DNA of 64,000 bases from Streptomyces sp. FIT100 (GCF_024584805.1 NZ_CP075715.1:7535526-7599525); one strand, 5' to 3'; positions 50,801 through 59,837 are shown, counted from the first letter of the stretch. A program made the numbers and translations. The notes: generated by a model not told the origin, from the sequence alone.

Positions 50801-51091
50801 TCGACGGTGGTCGTGTCTCTCCTGGGCGGGTCTGACGGTGTCGCTCGGCCCGTCGTACCCGCCGTCCGTTGACAGCGCCGGGAGCGGCCCGTGTGTTCCC
50901 GCCGGGGCGCCCAGGAACCCTGCCGGGCCTCCCGGCCCCTACCGTCGGACCACGGTCGGGCCGGCTTCCTCAGCCACCAGCACCGCCGCACCGGCCTCCG
51001 CCAGCCGGTCCTGGAGCAGACACTTCGCCTTGTCGGCGAAGCCGGTGTGCGGGCGGGGCCCTCGGTGCTGACGAAGAGTCAAACGAAGGGG
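50801..51091. other. degraded intergenic stretch with a PfpI/DJ-1-like scrap
   Basis: It starts with the original upstream sequence of the reductase gene (TCGACGG...). On the minus strand about 51065-50955 a frame reads HTGFADKAKCLLQDRLAEAG and AAVLVAEEAGPTVVRR then stop, resembling the C-terminal part of a DJ-1/PfpI protein. No start or full domain remains. Nothing else recognisable. Confidence 0.4.
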
Positions 51092-52135
51092 TCAGACGGA
51101 GGGGCCGAAGCCGGGGATCCGGGCCTTGATGCGCTCCAGCTCGGCCTCGTCCGAGACGCCCTGGACGTCGTGGCGCGGGGTGTAGGGGCGTTCGAGCCGG
51201 GAGATCTCGTCGTCGGTCAGCCGGATGTCGAGCGAGGCGACGGCGTCGTCGATCCGGGAGGTCGTGCTCGCGCCCACCAGGGGTGCGGCGACGACGGGGT
51301 GGTGGTGCAGCCAGGCGAGCGCGATCTGGGCGCGCGTCACACCCCGGGCCTCGGCGATCTCCCCGACGGTGTCGATGATCGCGCGGTCGCTGTCGGCGGT
51401 CAGCTCCGTGTACAGCATGCCGGCGAACGGGTCGCTCACCGAGCGGTCGGTCTCGGTCTTCCACGGGCGGGCGAGACGGCCGCGGGCCAGCGGGCTCCAG
51501 ACCATGGTGCCCACGCCCTCGTCCGCGCAGAGCGGCAGCATCTCCCGCTCCTCCTCGCGGGCGAGGAGGTTGTAGTGGTCCTGCATGGTGATGAACCGGG
51601 CCCAGTTGTTGGCCTTCTGGAGGTGCAGCGCCTTGGAGAACTCGAAGGCGCGCATCGACGAGGCGCCGAGGTAGCGGGCCTTGCCCGCCTTGACGACATC
51701 GTGGAGGGCTTCGAGGGTCTCCTCCAGCGGGGTGGCGTTGTCCAGTCGGTGGATCATGTAGACGTCGACGTGGTCGGTGCCCAGCCGGCGCAGACTGTGG
51801 TCGATCTCGGTCATGATCGCCTTGCGCGACAGGCCCCTGCCGTTGGGGCCGGGACGCATGGTGTGGCGGATCTTGGTGGTGATCACCACGTCGTCGCGGT
51901 CGGCGTAGTCCTTCAGGGCTCGGCCGAGGATCTCCTCGCTGGAGCCGAGCGAGTACATGTTGGCGGTGTCGAAGAAGTTGATGCCCGCCTCCAGGGCGTG
52001 CCTGATCAGGGGCCGGCTCTGCTCCTCCGCGAGGGACCAGACCGGGTGTCCGCGGTCCGGTTCGCCGTAGGTCATGGCGCCGATGGCGATGGGGGAGACG
52101 TCCAGGCCGCTGTTGCCGAGCTTGATGTAGTGCAC
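51092..52135 (-). CDS. aldo/keto reductase
   Basis: 347 aa from ATG 52135. The catalytic tetrad is visible: Asp and Tyr in NFFDTANMYSLGSSEEILGR, Lys in DVVITTKIRHTMR, and His in HVDVYMIHRLDNATPLEETL. NADPH-binding residues are around VAAPLVGASTTSRIDDAVAS. An AKR of the large YhdN/AKR11-type length. It is divergent from a TetR regulator with two matching operators between them, so it is very likely repressed by that protein and induced by a small molecule or aldehyde. Confidence 0.93.
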   Translation of the reverse strand: MHYIKLGNSGLDVSPIAIGAMTYGEPDRGHPVWSLAEEQSRPLIRHALEAGINFFDTANMYSLGSSEEILGRALKDYADRDDVVITTKIRHTMRPGPNGRGLSRKAIMTEIDHSLRRLGTDHVDVYMIHRLDNATPLEETLEALHDVVKAGKARYLGASSMRAFEFSKALHLQKANNWARFITMQDHYNLLAREEEREMLPLCADEGVGTMVWSPLARGRLARPWKTETDRSVSDPFAGMLYTELTADSDRAIIDTVGEIAEARGVTRAQIALAWLHHHPVVAAPLVGASTTSRIDDAVASLDIRLTDDEISRLERPYTPRHDVQGVSDEAELERIKARIPGFGPSV

Positions 52136-52160
52136 CGGTACTCCTACGGTGAAAGCGGGA

Positions 52161-52176
52161 GCGGAGAGTTCTCCGC
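52161..52176. promoter_or_regulatory. TetR operator copy 1
   Basis: GCGGAGA-GT-TCTCCGC, 7-bp arms with a 2-nt spacer, 26 nt upstream of the aldo/keto reductase start. Confidence 0.8.
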
Positions 52177-52193
52177 CTGCTCTCGAAAAGCGT

Positions 52194-52211
52194 AGCGGAG
52201 AGTTCTCCGCT
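52194..52211. promoter_or_regulatory. TetR operator copy 2
   Basis: AGCGGAGA-GT-TCTCCGCT, 8-bp perfect arms, same core as copy 1 with centres about 34 bp apart (three helical turns), 35 nt before the TetR start. Confidence 0.82.
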
Positions 52212-52245
52212 TAGCGGGCGCTCCATTCCGACCTGGAGGAATCCC

Positions 52246-52839
52246 GTGGCCGAGCCTGCGAACGACCCCCTGCGCGCCGATGCGCTGAAGAACCGGGAGC
52301 ACATTCTCCAGGTCGCCCATGACGCCTTCGCGGAATCGGGGACGACCTCGCTCAACGCCATCGCCAAACGCGCCGGCGTGGGCCCCGGCACCCTCTACCG
52401 GCACTTCCCCACCCGTGAGGACCTGATCCTCGCGGTCTACCGGCACGACGTCCGGCGGCTGGTCGACTCCGTCCCGGGCGTCCTGGCCGCCGCCCCCACC
52501 CCCCTGGACGCCTTCCGGGCCTGGTTCCACACCCTCGCCGACTATGTGCGCCTCAAGCACGGGCTGGGCGAGGCCCTGCACGCGGCCGCGGTCCAGGACG
52601 CGGTCAACGAGACGTACGCGCCCGTCACGGCGGCCGTCGCCGGCCTGCTGCGCGCGTGCGAGGAGGACGGCAGCGTCCGCCCCGGCCTGGACGCGGCGGA
52701 CGTGCTGCTGCTGATGGGCTTCCTCTGGCGCGTGGGCCCGGGCGAGGAGGGCCGGGAGCAGGCCGGGCGGCTCATGGAACTCGCCATCGCCGGGCTCGGC
52801 CCCGACAGCACCGTCAATGGTCCAGATACGAGTCATTGA
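52246..52839 (+). CDS. TetR-family transcriptional regulator
   Basis: 197 aa from GTG 52246 (GGAGGA 5-6 nt upstream). The N-terminal helix-turn-helix reads REHILQVAHDAFAESGTTSL ... IAKRAGVGPGTLYRHFPTRE, the textbook TetR pattern. The C-terminal helices form a ligand pocket (FRAWFHTLADYVRLKHGLGE). Two identical palindromes in the upstream divergent region make autoregulation and repression of the aldo/keto reductase the likely role. Confidence 0.93.
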   Translation: MAEPANDPLRADALKNREHILQVAHDAFAESGTTSLNAIAKRAGVGPGTLYRHFPTREDLILAVYRHDVRRLVDSVPGVLAAAPTPLDAFRAWFHTLADYVRLKHGLGEALHAAAVQDAVNETYAPVTAAVAGLLRACEEDGSVRPGLDAADVLLLMGFLWRVGPGEEGREQAGRLMELAIAGLGPDSTVNGPDTSH

Positions 52840-52852
52840 ACAACTCGGGATT

Positions 52853-52874
52853 GTTCGGCTGCAGTTCACTGCAT
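52853..52874. promoter_or_regulatory. candidate PHO box upstream of the phospholipase C gene
   Basis: Two 11-nt direct repeat units in tandem, GTTCGGCTGCA and GTTCACTGCAT. The second begins GTTCACT, close to the streptomycete PhoP consensus GTTCACC. About 165 nt upstream of the start. Fits a phosphate-scavenging phospholipase; only two units, first one weak. Confidence 0.45.
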
Positions 52875-53038
52875 CAGCATTGACGCGGAGAGTGTGAATC
52901 CTCAACACTCTGCGTGCCCGCTATTGGCGTGACCGCAGACCATTGGTATCTGCCGGTGGACCGGGCGTCGCACAGTCCTGCCCCTTGCCCGGTCCAACCT
53001 TTCCGTGACCGGGCGCTGGAGTTCTGAGAGGTGACCAG

Positions 53039-55048
53039 GTGGATCGTCGGAAGTTCCTGGGAGTGGCCGCCGGCGCGACGGCCGGAGCCGTCGCCGGGTC
53101 CGCGCTCGATCTCGCGGCGGGGGCCTCGGCCGCCGCGGCGACCGGCACGATAGCCGACGTCAAGCACATCGTCGTCCTCATGCAGGAGAACCGCAGCTTC
53201 GACCACTACTTCGGCAAGCTGAAGGGCGTACGCGGCTACGCCGACCGCAGCGCCATGCTCCTGAACGGCGGGCAGTCGGTCTTCAACCAGCCCAACGGCT
53301 CGGGCCGGCAGTACCCGTACTCGCTGCGCGAGGGCGTCGGCGGCGACGCCTCGCTGGTGCCCCACTGCGCGCCCGGCCTCGGCCACGACTGGAACACGCA
53401 GCACGCCTGCTGGAACGGCGCGCTGATGGACAACTTCGTCTCCGGTGCCGGCGGCGTGCACTCCATGGGCTACCTGGACCGCACCGACATCCCGTTCTAC
53501 TACGCCCTCGCGGACGCCTACACCGTCTGCGACTCCTACTTCTGCTCCTCGCTCACCGGCACCGGCCCGAACCGTGCCTTCCTGTGGAGCGGGAAGATCG
53601 ACGCGAGCCACAACAACGGCGGCGACCTCACGGGCTGCACCTGGAAGACGTACGCGGAGAACCTCCAGGACGCCGGCGTGACCTGGCGCGTCTACAACCG
53701 GCGGAACGACAACTTCGGCGACAACGCCCTGGAGTACTTCAACCAGTTCGCCAACGCCGGCCCCGGCAACCCGCTGTACGACCGCGGCGTCGCCGACGTC
53801 CCCGGCTCCGCCTCCACGCCCACCCACCAGGCCATCATCGACGCGATACGCGCGGACGTCGTGGGCGGCACGCTGCCCCAGGTGTCGTGGGTCGTGCCCA
53901 ACCAGGCGTACTCCGAGCACCCCTCGGGCAGCACGCCCGGCGACGGCCACCACTTCACCAACATGCTGCTCCAGGCGCTCAACGCCGACCCGGCCGTCTT
54001 CAACTCGACCGTCGTGATCATCAACTACGACGAGAACGACGGCTTCTTCGACCACGTGCCGCCGCCGATCCCGCCGAGCGGCACCGCGGAAGAGCTCGTC
54101 ATCGGCGGCAAGCCGGTCGGCCTCGGCTTCCGCGTCCCCATGCTCGTGGTCTCGCCGTGGACCCGCGGCGGATGGGTGAACTCCGAGGTCCTCGACCACA
54201 CCTCCGTCATCCGCTTCATGGAGAAGTGGACCGCGGCCATCGGCAAGCCGGCCACTTCCCCCAACATCAGCGCCTGGCGGCGCAAGGTGTGCGGTGACCT
54301 GACGAGCGTCTTCGACTTCGCCGCACCGGTGAACGGGCTGCCGTCGCTCCCCGCGACGGCGACGATCGGCACCCGCTGCAACGGCGTCCCCGACCCGAAG
54401 CCGGCGACCAACGCGCTGCCCGCCCAGGAGTCCGGTACCCGGCCCGCAAGGGCGCTGCCGTACCAGGCCGACGGCTACCTCGACCGCCTGGAGATCAACG
54501 GCACCACGATGAAGCCCTGGTTCAAGATGGTCAACGTGGGGGCGCCCGCCAAGCAGGCCGCGCACTTCTCCATCCACCCCAACGCCTACCGCTCCCGCAC
54601 CCCGTGGCAGTACACGGTCGACGCGGGTGGCACGCAGGAGGACTTCTTCAACGTCGGTGCGGGCTACGGCGACGGCAAGTACGACATCAGCATGTACGGC
54701 CCGAACCGCTTCATGCGCCGCTTCATCGGCAACGCCACCACGGCCGGCCAGTACGCCTTCGTCAGCAGCCGCTTCGCGGTGGAGTCGGGCACGGGCAAGC
54801 TCGCGATCTGGTTCACGATGAAGAACACCTCCACCTCGTCGGTGACCTTCACCGTCACGTCGAACGCCTACCGCACCGGGACGTGGACCTACACGGTGCC
54901 CGCGGGCGGCAGCACGGAGGACTACTTCAACAACGTGGCGTACGCGAACGGCTGGTACGACTTCACCATCACGGTCAGCAGCGACGCCGGCTGGTCGCAG
55001 CGCTTCCTCGGCCACATCGAGACCGGCGCGGTGAGCGTCTCCGGCTGA
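53039..55048 (+). CDS. phosphocholine-specific phospholipase C, Tat-exported
   Basis: 669 aa from GTG 53039 (agagg upstream). Tat-type leader MDRRKFLGVAAGATAGAVAG. The phosphoesterase domain shows HIVVLMQENRSFDHYFGKLK (metal/nucleophile region), GLGHDWNTQHACWNGALMDN, FLWSG, and IINYDENDGFFDHVPPPIPP. The last ~190 residues hold two DUF756-type beta-sandwich repeats (NAYRSRTPWQYTVDAGGTQE..., NAYRTGTWTYTVPAGGSTED...). Family members hydrolyse phosphatidylcholine outside the cell, releasing phosphocholine. A PHO-box-like sequence upstream suggests phosphate control. Confidence 0.93.
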   Translation: MDRRKFLGVAAGATAGAVAGSALDLAAGASAAAATGTIADVKHIVVLMQENRSFDHYFGKLKGVRGYADRSAMLLNGGQSVFNQPNGSGRQYPYSLREGVGGDASLVPHCAPGLGHDWNTQHACWNGALMDNFVSGAGGVHSMGYLDRTDIPFYYALADAYTVCDSYFCSSLTGTGPNRAFLWSGKIDASHNNGGDLTGCTWKTYAENLQDAGVTWRVYNRRNDNFGDNALEYFNQFANAGPGNPLYDRGVADVPGSASTPTHQAIIDAIRADVVGGTLPQVSWVVPNQAYSEHPSGSTPGDGHHFTNMLLQALNADPAVFNSTVVIINYDENDGFFDHVPPPIPPSGTAEELVIGGKPVGLGFRVPMLVVSPWTRGGWVNSEVLDHTSVIRFMEKWTAAIGKPATSPNISAWRRKVCGDLTSVFDFAAPVNGLPSLPATATIGTRCNGVPDPKPATNALPAQESGTRPARALPYQADGYLDRLEINGTTMKPWFKMVNVGAPAKQAAHFSIHPNAYRSRTPWQYTVDAGGTQEDFFNVGAGYGDGKYDISMYGPNRFMRRFIGNATTAGQYAFVSSRFAVESGTGKLAIWFTMKNTSTSSVTFTVTSNAYRTGTWTYTVPAGGSTEDYFNNVAYANGWYDFTITVSSDAGWSQRFLGHIETGAVSVSG

Positions 55049-55106
55049 CCGGGGCCGACCGGGGGCCGACCCGGGGCAGCACGGCGAGGGCTTCCTCCGA
55101 AAGGGC

Positions 55107-55811
55107 CTACGACGCCGCCGTGGGCCAGGTGATCCAGGACGCCGGGATCTCCTCGCCCAGGCGGCGTACGTCACCGGGCGCGAGGATGCCCTCGCTCAGC
55201 AGCCCGGCCGCGACGAGGCGGGCGACGGCGATCGCGCCCGGCGGATTGAAGTGGGTGTCGTCCCGCGTCGTCGCGGTCCAGTGGAAGTACCTCTTCGTCT
55301 CCTCGGCACCGAGCTTCCCCCAGAGCGCGAGGGACAGCGCCTGGATGTCGAGCAGGGGGACACCCTCCTCCTGGGCGAGGGCCCGCATGGCGGCCGGGTA
55401 CTCGCCGTGCGTGGGCACCGCGTTGCCCTCGGGGTCGAACGCGCGGCGCTCCACCGAGGTGAGCAGCACGGGGCGTGCCCCGCGGGCCCTCGCCCCCTCG
55501 ACGTACCGGCGCAGAAAGCCCTGGTACGTCGTCCAGGGCTCGGTGTGGCGGGTGGGGTCCTCCGTCTTCTGGTCGTTGTGGCCGAACTGGACGAGGACGA
55601 CATCGCCGGGCCGGACGGCGTCCAGGATCCCGGCGAGCCGCTCCTCGTCGGCGAAGCTCCTCGAACTGCGGCCGTCCACCGCGTGATTGCGGACATCCAG
55701 GTCCCTGTGGAGGAAGAGCGGCAGGGCCATGCCCCAGCCGGCCTGCGGGGCGTGGGCGGCCTTCTTCCGCGCGGCGGTGGAGTCGCCCGCTATGTACAGG
55801 GTGGTGGTCAT
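55107..55811 (-). CDS. rhamnogalacturonan acetylesterase-like SGNH hydrolase
   Basis: 234 aa from ATG 55811 overlapping the upstream oxidoreductase stop. Block I YIAGDSTAARKKAAHAPQAG with the nucleophile Ser, block III VVLVQFGHNDQKTEDPTRHT (Gly, Asn), and block V DDTHFNPPGAIAVARLVA (Asp-x-x-His). The order and the DSTA motif match carbohydrate esterase family 12 rhamnogalacturonan acetylesterases. No signal peptide, so it acts in the cytoplasm on imported acetylated oligosaccharides. Confidence 0.9.
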   Translation of the reverse strand: MTTTLYIAGDSTAARKKAAHAPQAGWGMALPLFLHRDLDVRNHAVDGRSSRSFADEERLAGILDAVRPGDVVLVQFGHNDQKTEDPTRHTEPWTTYQGFLRRYVEGARARGARPVLLTSVERRAFDPEGNAVPTHGEYPAAMRALAQEEGVPLLDIQALSLALWGKLGAEETKRYFHWTATTRDDTHFNPPGAIAVARLVAAGLLSEGILAPGDVRRLGEEIPASWITWPTAAS

Positions 55812-57001
55812 GCGCCCACCACCCGTGTGGTGAGCGCCCAGGGGGCGCCGAGTTCCGAGTAGAGGGAGAGGGTCTCGGCACTCTCGGCGACCAGGGCGTC
55901 GATCCCGGGCACGACCCGGCGCCGCGCACCGCCGTCAGCCGCCGCGCCACCGTCGGTTGCGACCCGCCATGAGCCGGGCGGCAGCTCCGCGGGGTCGGGT
56001 GAGGTCCGGATCGCCTCGACCACCCGCATGAACGCGCCGGAGGACTCGGGCGGGGCCAGCAGTGGCGCGCCCGCCGTCACATGCTCGACGAGGTTCTCCA
56101 ACAGGTCCGTCCTGCCGTACACCGTCTCCACGTCCTCGTGTCCCGACCGTTCCAGCAGCACACGGTCCCGGTTGAACCAGCACGTGATCCTGCCCCGCTC
56201 GCCGTGCACGACCACATACGCCTCGGCGGACCGCTCGGCGCACAGCGTCGCGGCGACGGTCACCCGGCTGCCGCGCGCCGTCGTGATCCGTACGCACGAG
56301 GTGTCGTCGGCCTCGATGTCGTAGGCCCGGAACAGTTCGGTCTCGATCTCCGCCGTGTCATCGACTCCGATGCTCCCGTCGATGGCGAGCGCGGTGGAAA
56401 CGGCGTGCGCCAGTGGATTCGTGAGCGCCCCGTCGATCACCTCGGCCCCGTCCAGGCGTCTGAGCCCGGCCCAGGGCGCCCGGTGGTAGTACGCCTCCTC
56501 GCGCACCCATGCACCGGCCGCGCCGACCCCCAGCACCTCACCGATCGCCCCCTCGGCGATCAGCGCCCGGATCGCCGGCACGGCGCCCGAGCCGAGCGTC
56601 TGGAAACCGATCTGGCATGCCACCCCGGCGGCGGTGACTCCGTCCGCCATCCGCCGGAATTCCGCGAACGACGGCGCGGGCGGCTTCTCCAGAAGGATGT
56701 GCACCCCGCGCTCGGCGGCGAGGAGCGCCAGCTCCGTGTGGGTGTGAATGGGGGTGCTGACGACGGCGACCGCCGCACCCGTGGACTCCAGGAGCGCGGC
56801 GAAGTCCGCCGACTGCCGCGGCGCTTCGAAGCCGTCGAGCTCCTGGTCGCTGAGGCGCCGCGGCTCGCAGACCCCGACGAGCCGCACGAGCCCCCGGTCC
56901 TGGAGGCGGCGGATGTTCTTCAGGTGATGGCGGCCGTGGCCGCGGCCGCCGGCCAGGACGACCGGCAGCGGGGCGCGGCGCGGAGCGGTGGACATGGACA
57001 T
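55808..57001 (-). CDS. Gfo/Idh/MocA-family oxidoreductase
   Basis: 397 aa from ATG 57001 (GGGAGGA 6 nt upstream; ATG 56995 possible). The NAD(P) loop is degenerate (VVLAGGRGHGRHHLKNIRRL). The family EKP is present in HILLEKPPAPSFAEFRRMAD, and the C-terminal sheet starts ALIAEGAIGEVLGVGAAGAW. The GGRGHG loop departs from the usual GxGxxG/A. Coupled to the acetylesterase by a 4-nt overlap. Likely converts a sugar of the pectin side-chain route. Confidence 0.87.
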   Translation of the reverse strand: MSMSTAPRRAPLPVVLAGGRGHGRHHLKNIRRLQDRGLVRLVGVCEPRRLSDQELDGFEAPRQSADFAALLESTGAAVAVVSTPIHTHTELALLAAERGVHILLEKPPAPSFAEFRRMADGVTAAGVACQIGFQTLGSGAVPAIRALIAEGAIGEVLGVGAAGAWVREEAYYHRAPWAGLRRLDGAEVIDGALTNPLAHAVSTALAIDGSIGVDDTAEIETELFRAYDIEADDTSCVRITTARGSRVTVAATLCAERSAEAYVVVHGERGRITCWFNRDRVLLERSGHEDVETVYGRTDLLENLVEHVTAGAPLLAPPESSGAFMRVVEAIRTSPDPAELPPGSWRVATDGGAAADGGARRRVVPGIDALVAESAETLSLYSELGAPWALTTRVVGA

Positions 57002-57057
57002 CCAAATCCTCCCCGATCTGAAGGGTGGTCAGCTCGATGTGGCTATGGTTCCATGAG

Positions 57058-57078
57058 TGGCATTCCATAGGAATGCCA
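57058..57078. promoter_or_regulatory. 21-bp perfect palindrome in the divergent pectin promoter region
   Basis: Arms TGGCATTCC and GGAATGCCA separated by ATA. It lies between the leftward oxidoreductase/acetylesterase pair (start 57001) and the rightward pectinesterase (start 57122), ideally placed to control both. The GntR/FCD regulator at 62729-63886 is the nearest candidate to bind it. Confidence 0.78.
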
Positions 57079-57121
57079 TCTCCATGCCGGTCTTTCGCGT
57101 CGGCGTTAAGGAGCCCGTTCC

Positions 57122-58633
57122 ATGCGATGGTTGCGCCCTATCACGGCTCTCGTGGCGGCGGTGGCACTGCCGTTGGCGGTCCCCCCACCCGCACAGGCCG
57201 ACCGGACCCCCGTACCGGCCGCCGGACGCCCGGCGGCTCCCGTGCTCGCGCCGCAGGGACCCGACCGGCCCGTCTGCACGGACACACCGCTGCGGCTCAC
57301 CTTCGACAAGCCACCGCGCCTCGGCAGTTCGGGCCAGCTGCAGGTGCACCACGCCGACGGCACACTCGTCGACGTCGTCGACCTCGCCGATCCCGGCACG
57401 CGGCAGCGCGGCATCGGCGGCGCCCTCACCGACTACGGCGAGGTCCACCGCTGGACCTACGAACCCGTGGTCGTCGACGGCAGGACCGCGTCGGTGTACC
57501 TGCACTACGTCCTGGACCCGGGCCAGGAGTACTACGTCACCGTGGACGAGGGCTTCTTCCGGGGCCAGGCCGCCATCGACGACCGCGAGACCTGGCGGTT
57601 CCGCACCCAGGACGGGCCGCGCCCCGGCGCCTCCCGGCTCACCGTGGGCGGCGCCGGCGGCGCCGACTTCTGCACCGTCCAGGGCGCCGTCGACTTCGTC
57701 CCCGAGCACAACACCGCACCGGTCCGTATCGAGGTCGCGCCCGGCACGTACCGCGAGATCGTCTACGTCGCGCAGACGAAGCCGCACATCACGGTGAGCG
57801 GCGCCGGACCCGGCCCCGCGGGCACCGTGATCGGCTACCCGAACAACAGCGTGCTCAACGGCGACGCGGCCATGTCGGACGTACCCGCCCGGCAGAGCTA
57901 CTGCCCGCGGCGCGTGCTGCCCCAGCCGGACCGGTTCAACTGCTGGCGCGCGGCCTTCGGCGTCGACGCCGACGACTTCCGGCTGGAGAACGCCACCATC
58001 CACAACACCACACCGGACGGCGGCTCCCAGGCCGAAGCCTTCCGCGGCAACGGCGACCGGATCGTCCTCGACCGGGTCCGGATCCTCAGCTATCAGGACA
58101 GCCTGCGGCTCCAGGGACGCGCCTTCGTGACCGACAGCTACATCGAGGGCGACGTCGACTTCGTCTGGGGGACCGGCGGGGTCTACGTCCAGGACAGCGA
58201 GCTGAAGTCGCTGGACATCGGGTACGTCAGCCAGATCCGCAACGGCGAGGGCGGACCGGGCAACGTCTTCGTCCGCACCCGGCTGACACGGGCGGACACC
58301 GTACCCGACGGCAGTGTCCTGCTCGGCCGGATCGACAAGCGCTTCCCGGCGAGCCAGGTCGTCTTCCTCGACTCCGTCATGGACGCCCATATCGCCCCCG
58401 TGGGCTGGGGGATCAGCGACGGTGACTGCACGACCGTGACGCAGCTGCGCTTCTGGGAGCACGGCAGCAGGGATCCGTCGGGGGACCCGGTGGACACGAG
58501 CGGGCGCCTCGCCTGCTCGCACCAACTCGACATGGAGGAAGCCGAGGTGTGGCGCGACCCGGCGACACTCCTCGGCGGATGGGACCCACGACCCGCGACC
58601 CACGACTCGCGCACGACGACGGACGGAAGGTGA
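57122..58633 (+). CDS. secreted pectinesterase (CE8)
   Basis: 503 aa from ATG 57122. Signal peptide MRWLRPITALVAAVALPLAV with cleavage near AQA (residue ~26). An N-terminal SbsA/Ig-like region (LRLTFDKPPRLGSSGQLQVH) precedes the right-handed beta-helix. Pectinesterase motifs: FCTVQGAVDFVPEHN, ILSYQDSLRLQGRAFVTDSY (Gln/Asp), IEGDVDFVWGTG (second Asp) and VLLGRIDKRFP (Arg region, usually GRPW). The GRPW Trp appears replaced. It demethylates pectin outside the cell, preparing it for the GH28 enzyme. Confidence 0.92.
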   Translation: MRWLRPITALVAAVALPLAVPPPAQADRTPVPAAGRPAAPVLAPQGPDRPVCTDTPLRLTFDKPPRLGSSGQLQVHHADGTLVDVVDLADPGTRQRGIGGALTDYGEVHRWTYEPVVVDGRTASVYLHYVLDPGQEYYVTVDEGFFRGQAAIDDRETWRFRTQDGPRPGASRLTVGGAGGADFCTVQGAVDFVPEHNTAPVRIEVAPGTYREIVYVAQTKPHITVSGAGPGPAGTVIGYPNNSVLNGDAAMSDVPARQSYCPRRVLPQPDRFNCWRAAFGVDADDFRLENATIHNTTPDGGSQAEAFRGNGDRIVLDRVRILSYQDSLRLQGRAFVTDSYIEGDVDFVWGTGGVYVQDSELKSLDIGYVSQIRNGEGGPGNVFVRTRLTRADTVPDGSVLLGRIDKRFPASQVVFLDSVMDAHIAPVGWGISDGDCTTVTQLRFWEHGSRDPSGDPVDTSGRLACSHQLDMEEAEVWRDPATLLGGWDPRPATHDSRTTTDGR

Positions 58634-58640
58634 ACCGACG

Positions 58641-59837
58641 GTGAGACGCAGAGCTGTACTCGGCACACTCGGTGCCCTCGGCGCGACAGCAGCCGCCGCC
58701 CCGCTCGGCCCTGGCGCGGCGCATGCCGGCGTGGCGTCGGCTGCTTCTGCCCGGCCGCGCCCGGTCGGCCCGGTCGACCAGGAGGTGGCGGCGGCGCACA
58801 GCATCGCGTACAAGGCGCTGCCGCAGGAGGCCGTCGGCGTCGACGCCGAGACACTGATGACCGTGCACACCGAGGACGACGTGGCGCGGCTGCGGACCGC
58901 GCTCGTCGCCGAGGTGTGGAAGTCCGCCGACGGCCGGCTGCCCTCCGCACTGCCGGAGGTCGAACTCGGCGTCACCGCCCCCGAGTTGCCCGCCTTCTCG
59001 GGCGTACGCCGCATCGACCGGCTCACGGTCCGGCTGCCCTACGGACTGTCCTCGATCGTCTTCCTGCTGCTGCCGCACCGTACGGGACACGGCCGCTTCG
59101 CCTTCTACCACAACGGCCACGGCGAGGAACCGAGCACCATGCAGCGCACCGCGCAGGCGCTGCTCGACGCCGGCTACGGTGTGCTGCTCTTCGCCATGCC
59201 CCTCTTCCACTGGAACCCCAAGGAGCTCCAGGACCCGCTCGATCCGTCCCGCAGGATCACCGTCGGCTCGCACAACGAGCTGGCCCCGTGGGAGACGCCG
59301 TCCTTCTCGACGCTGAGGTTCTTCCTGGAGCCGCCGGCCGTCGCCATGAACCACGTCCGCCGGACCTACCGCCCGTCCTCGGTGCAGATGATCGGGCTGT
59401 CCGGCGGCGGCTGGGCCGCCACCGTCTACCCGGCGCTCGACCCGCGCGTCACCCGCAGCTACCCGACGGCCGGATCGCTGCCGTTCTACCTGCGCTCGGC
59501 GCCGCCGAAGCCCAGCCCCACGACGGGGGACTGGGAGCAGCGCAAGGACCGCCATCCGGTGTTCTACGGGATGACCGACTACCTGGACCTGTACGCGCTG
59601 GCGTCGGTGGGGGCGCACCGTGGCCAGATGCAGATCCTGAACCGGTTCGACGAGTGCTGCTTCAACGGGGTGGGGCACCGCAGCTACGAGGCGGTGGTGC
59701 GGCAGCGGGTGGGCGTGATGGGCAACGGGCACTGGGAGCTGCTGGAGGACGCGACGCACGGGGACCATACGGTGAGCCCGTTCGCCCTGTCGGTGATCCT
59801 GTGGGACCTTCAGGTGCGGTGCGGGGGGTTGCCGTAG
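58641..59837 (+). CDS. secreted alpha/beta hydrolase of the pectin locus
   Basis: 398 aa from GTG 58641, 7 nt after the pectinesterase stop. Twin-Arg-like leader MRRRAVLGTLGALGATAAAA. The nucleophile elbow is MIGLSGGGWAATVYPALDP (GxSxG). Further, FAFYHNGHGEEPSTMQRTAQ is the HG oxyanion region, and the C-terminal VMGNGHWELLEDATHGDHTV supplies possible His. The family is not named with certainty; an acetyl- or feruloyl-type esterase acting on pectin is plausible from the operon. Confidence 0.75.
   Translation: MRRRAVLGTLGALGATAAAAPLGPGAAHAGVASAASARPRPVGPVDQEVAAAHSIAYKALPQEAVGVDAETLMTVHTEDDVARLRTALVAEVWKSADGRLPSALPEVELGVTAPELPAFSGVRRIDRLTVRLPYGLSSIVFLLLPHRTGHGRFAFYHNGHGEEPSTMQRTAQALLDAGYGVLLFAMPLFHWNPKELQDPLDPSRRITVGSHNELAPWETPSFSTLRFFLEPPAVAMNHVRRTYRPSSVQMIGLSGGGWAATVYPALDPRVTRSYPTAGSLPFYLRSAPPKPSPTTGDWEQRKDRHPVFYGMTDYLDLYALASVGAHRGQMQILNRFDECCFNGVGHRSYEAVVRQRVGVMGNGHWELLEDATHGDHTVSPFALSVILWDLQVRCGGLP

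Noticed and set aside
53692..54411. Minus-strand frames inside the phospholipase C gene
   Set aside because: Shadows of the plus-strand gene without RBS or domain.
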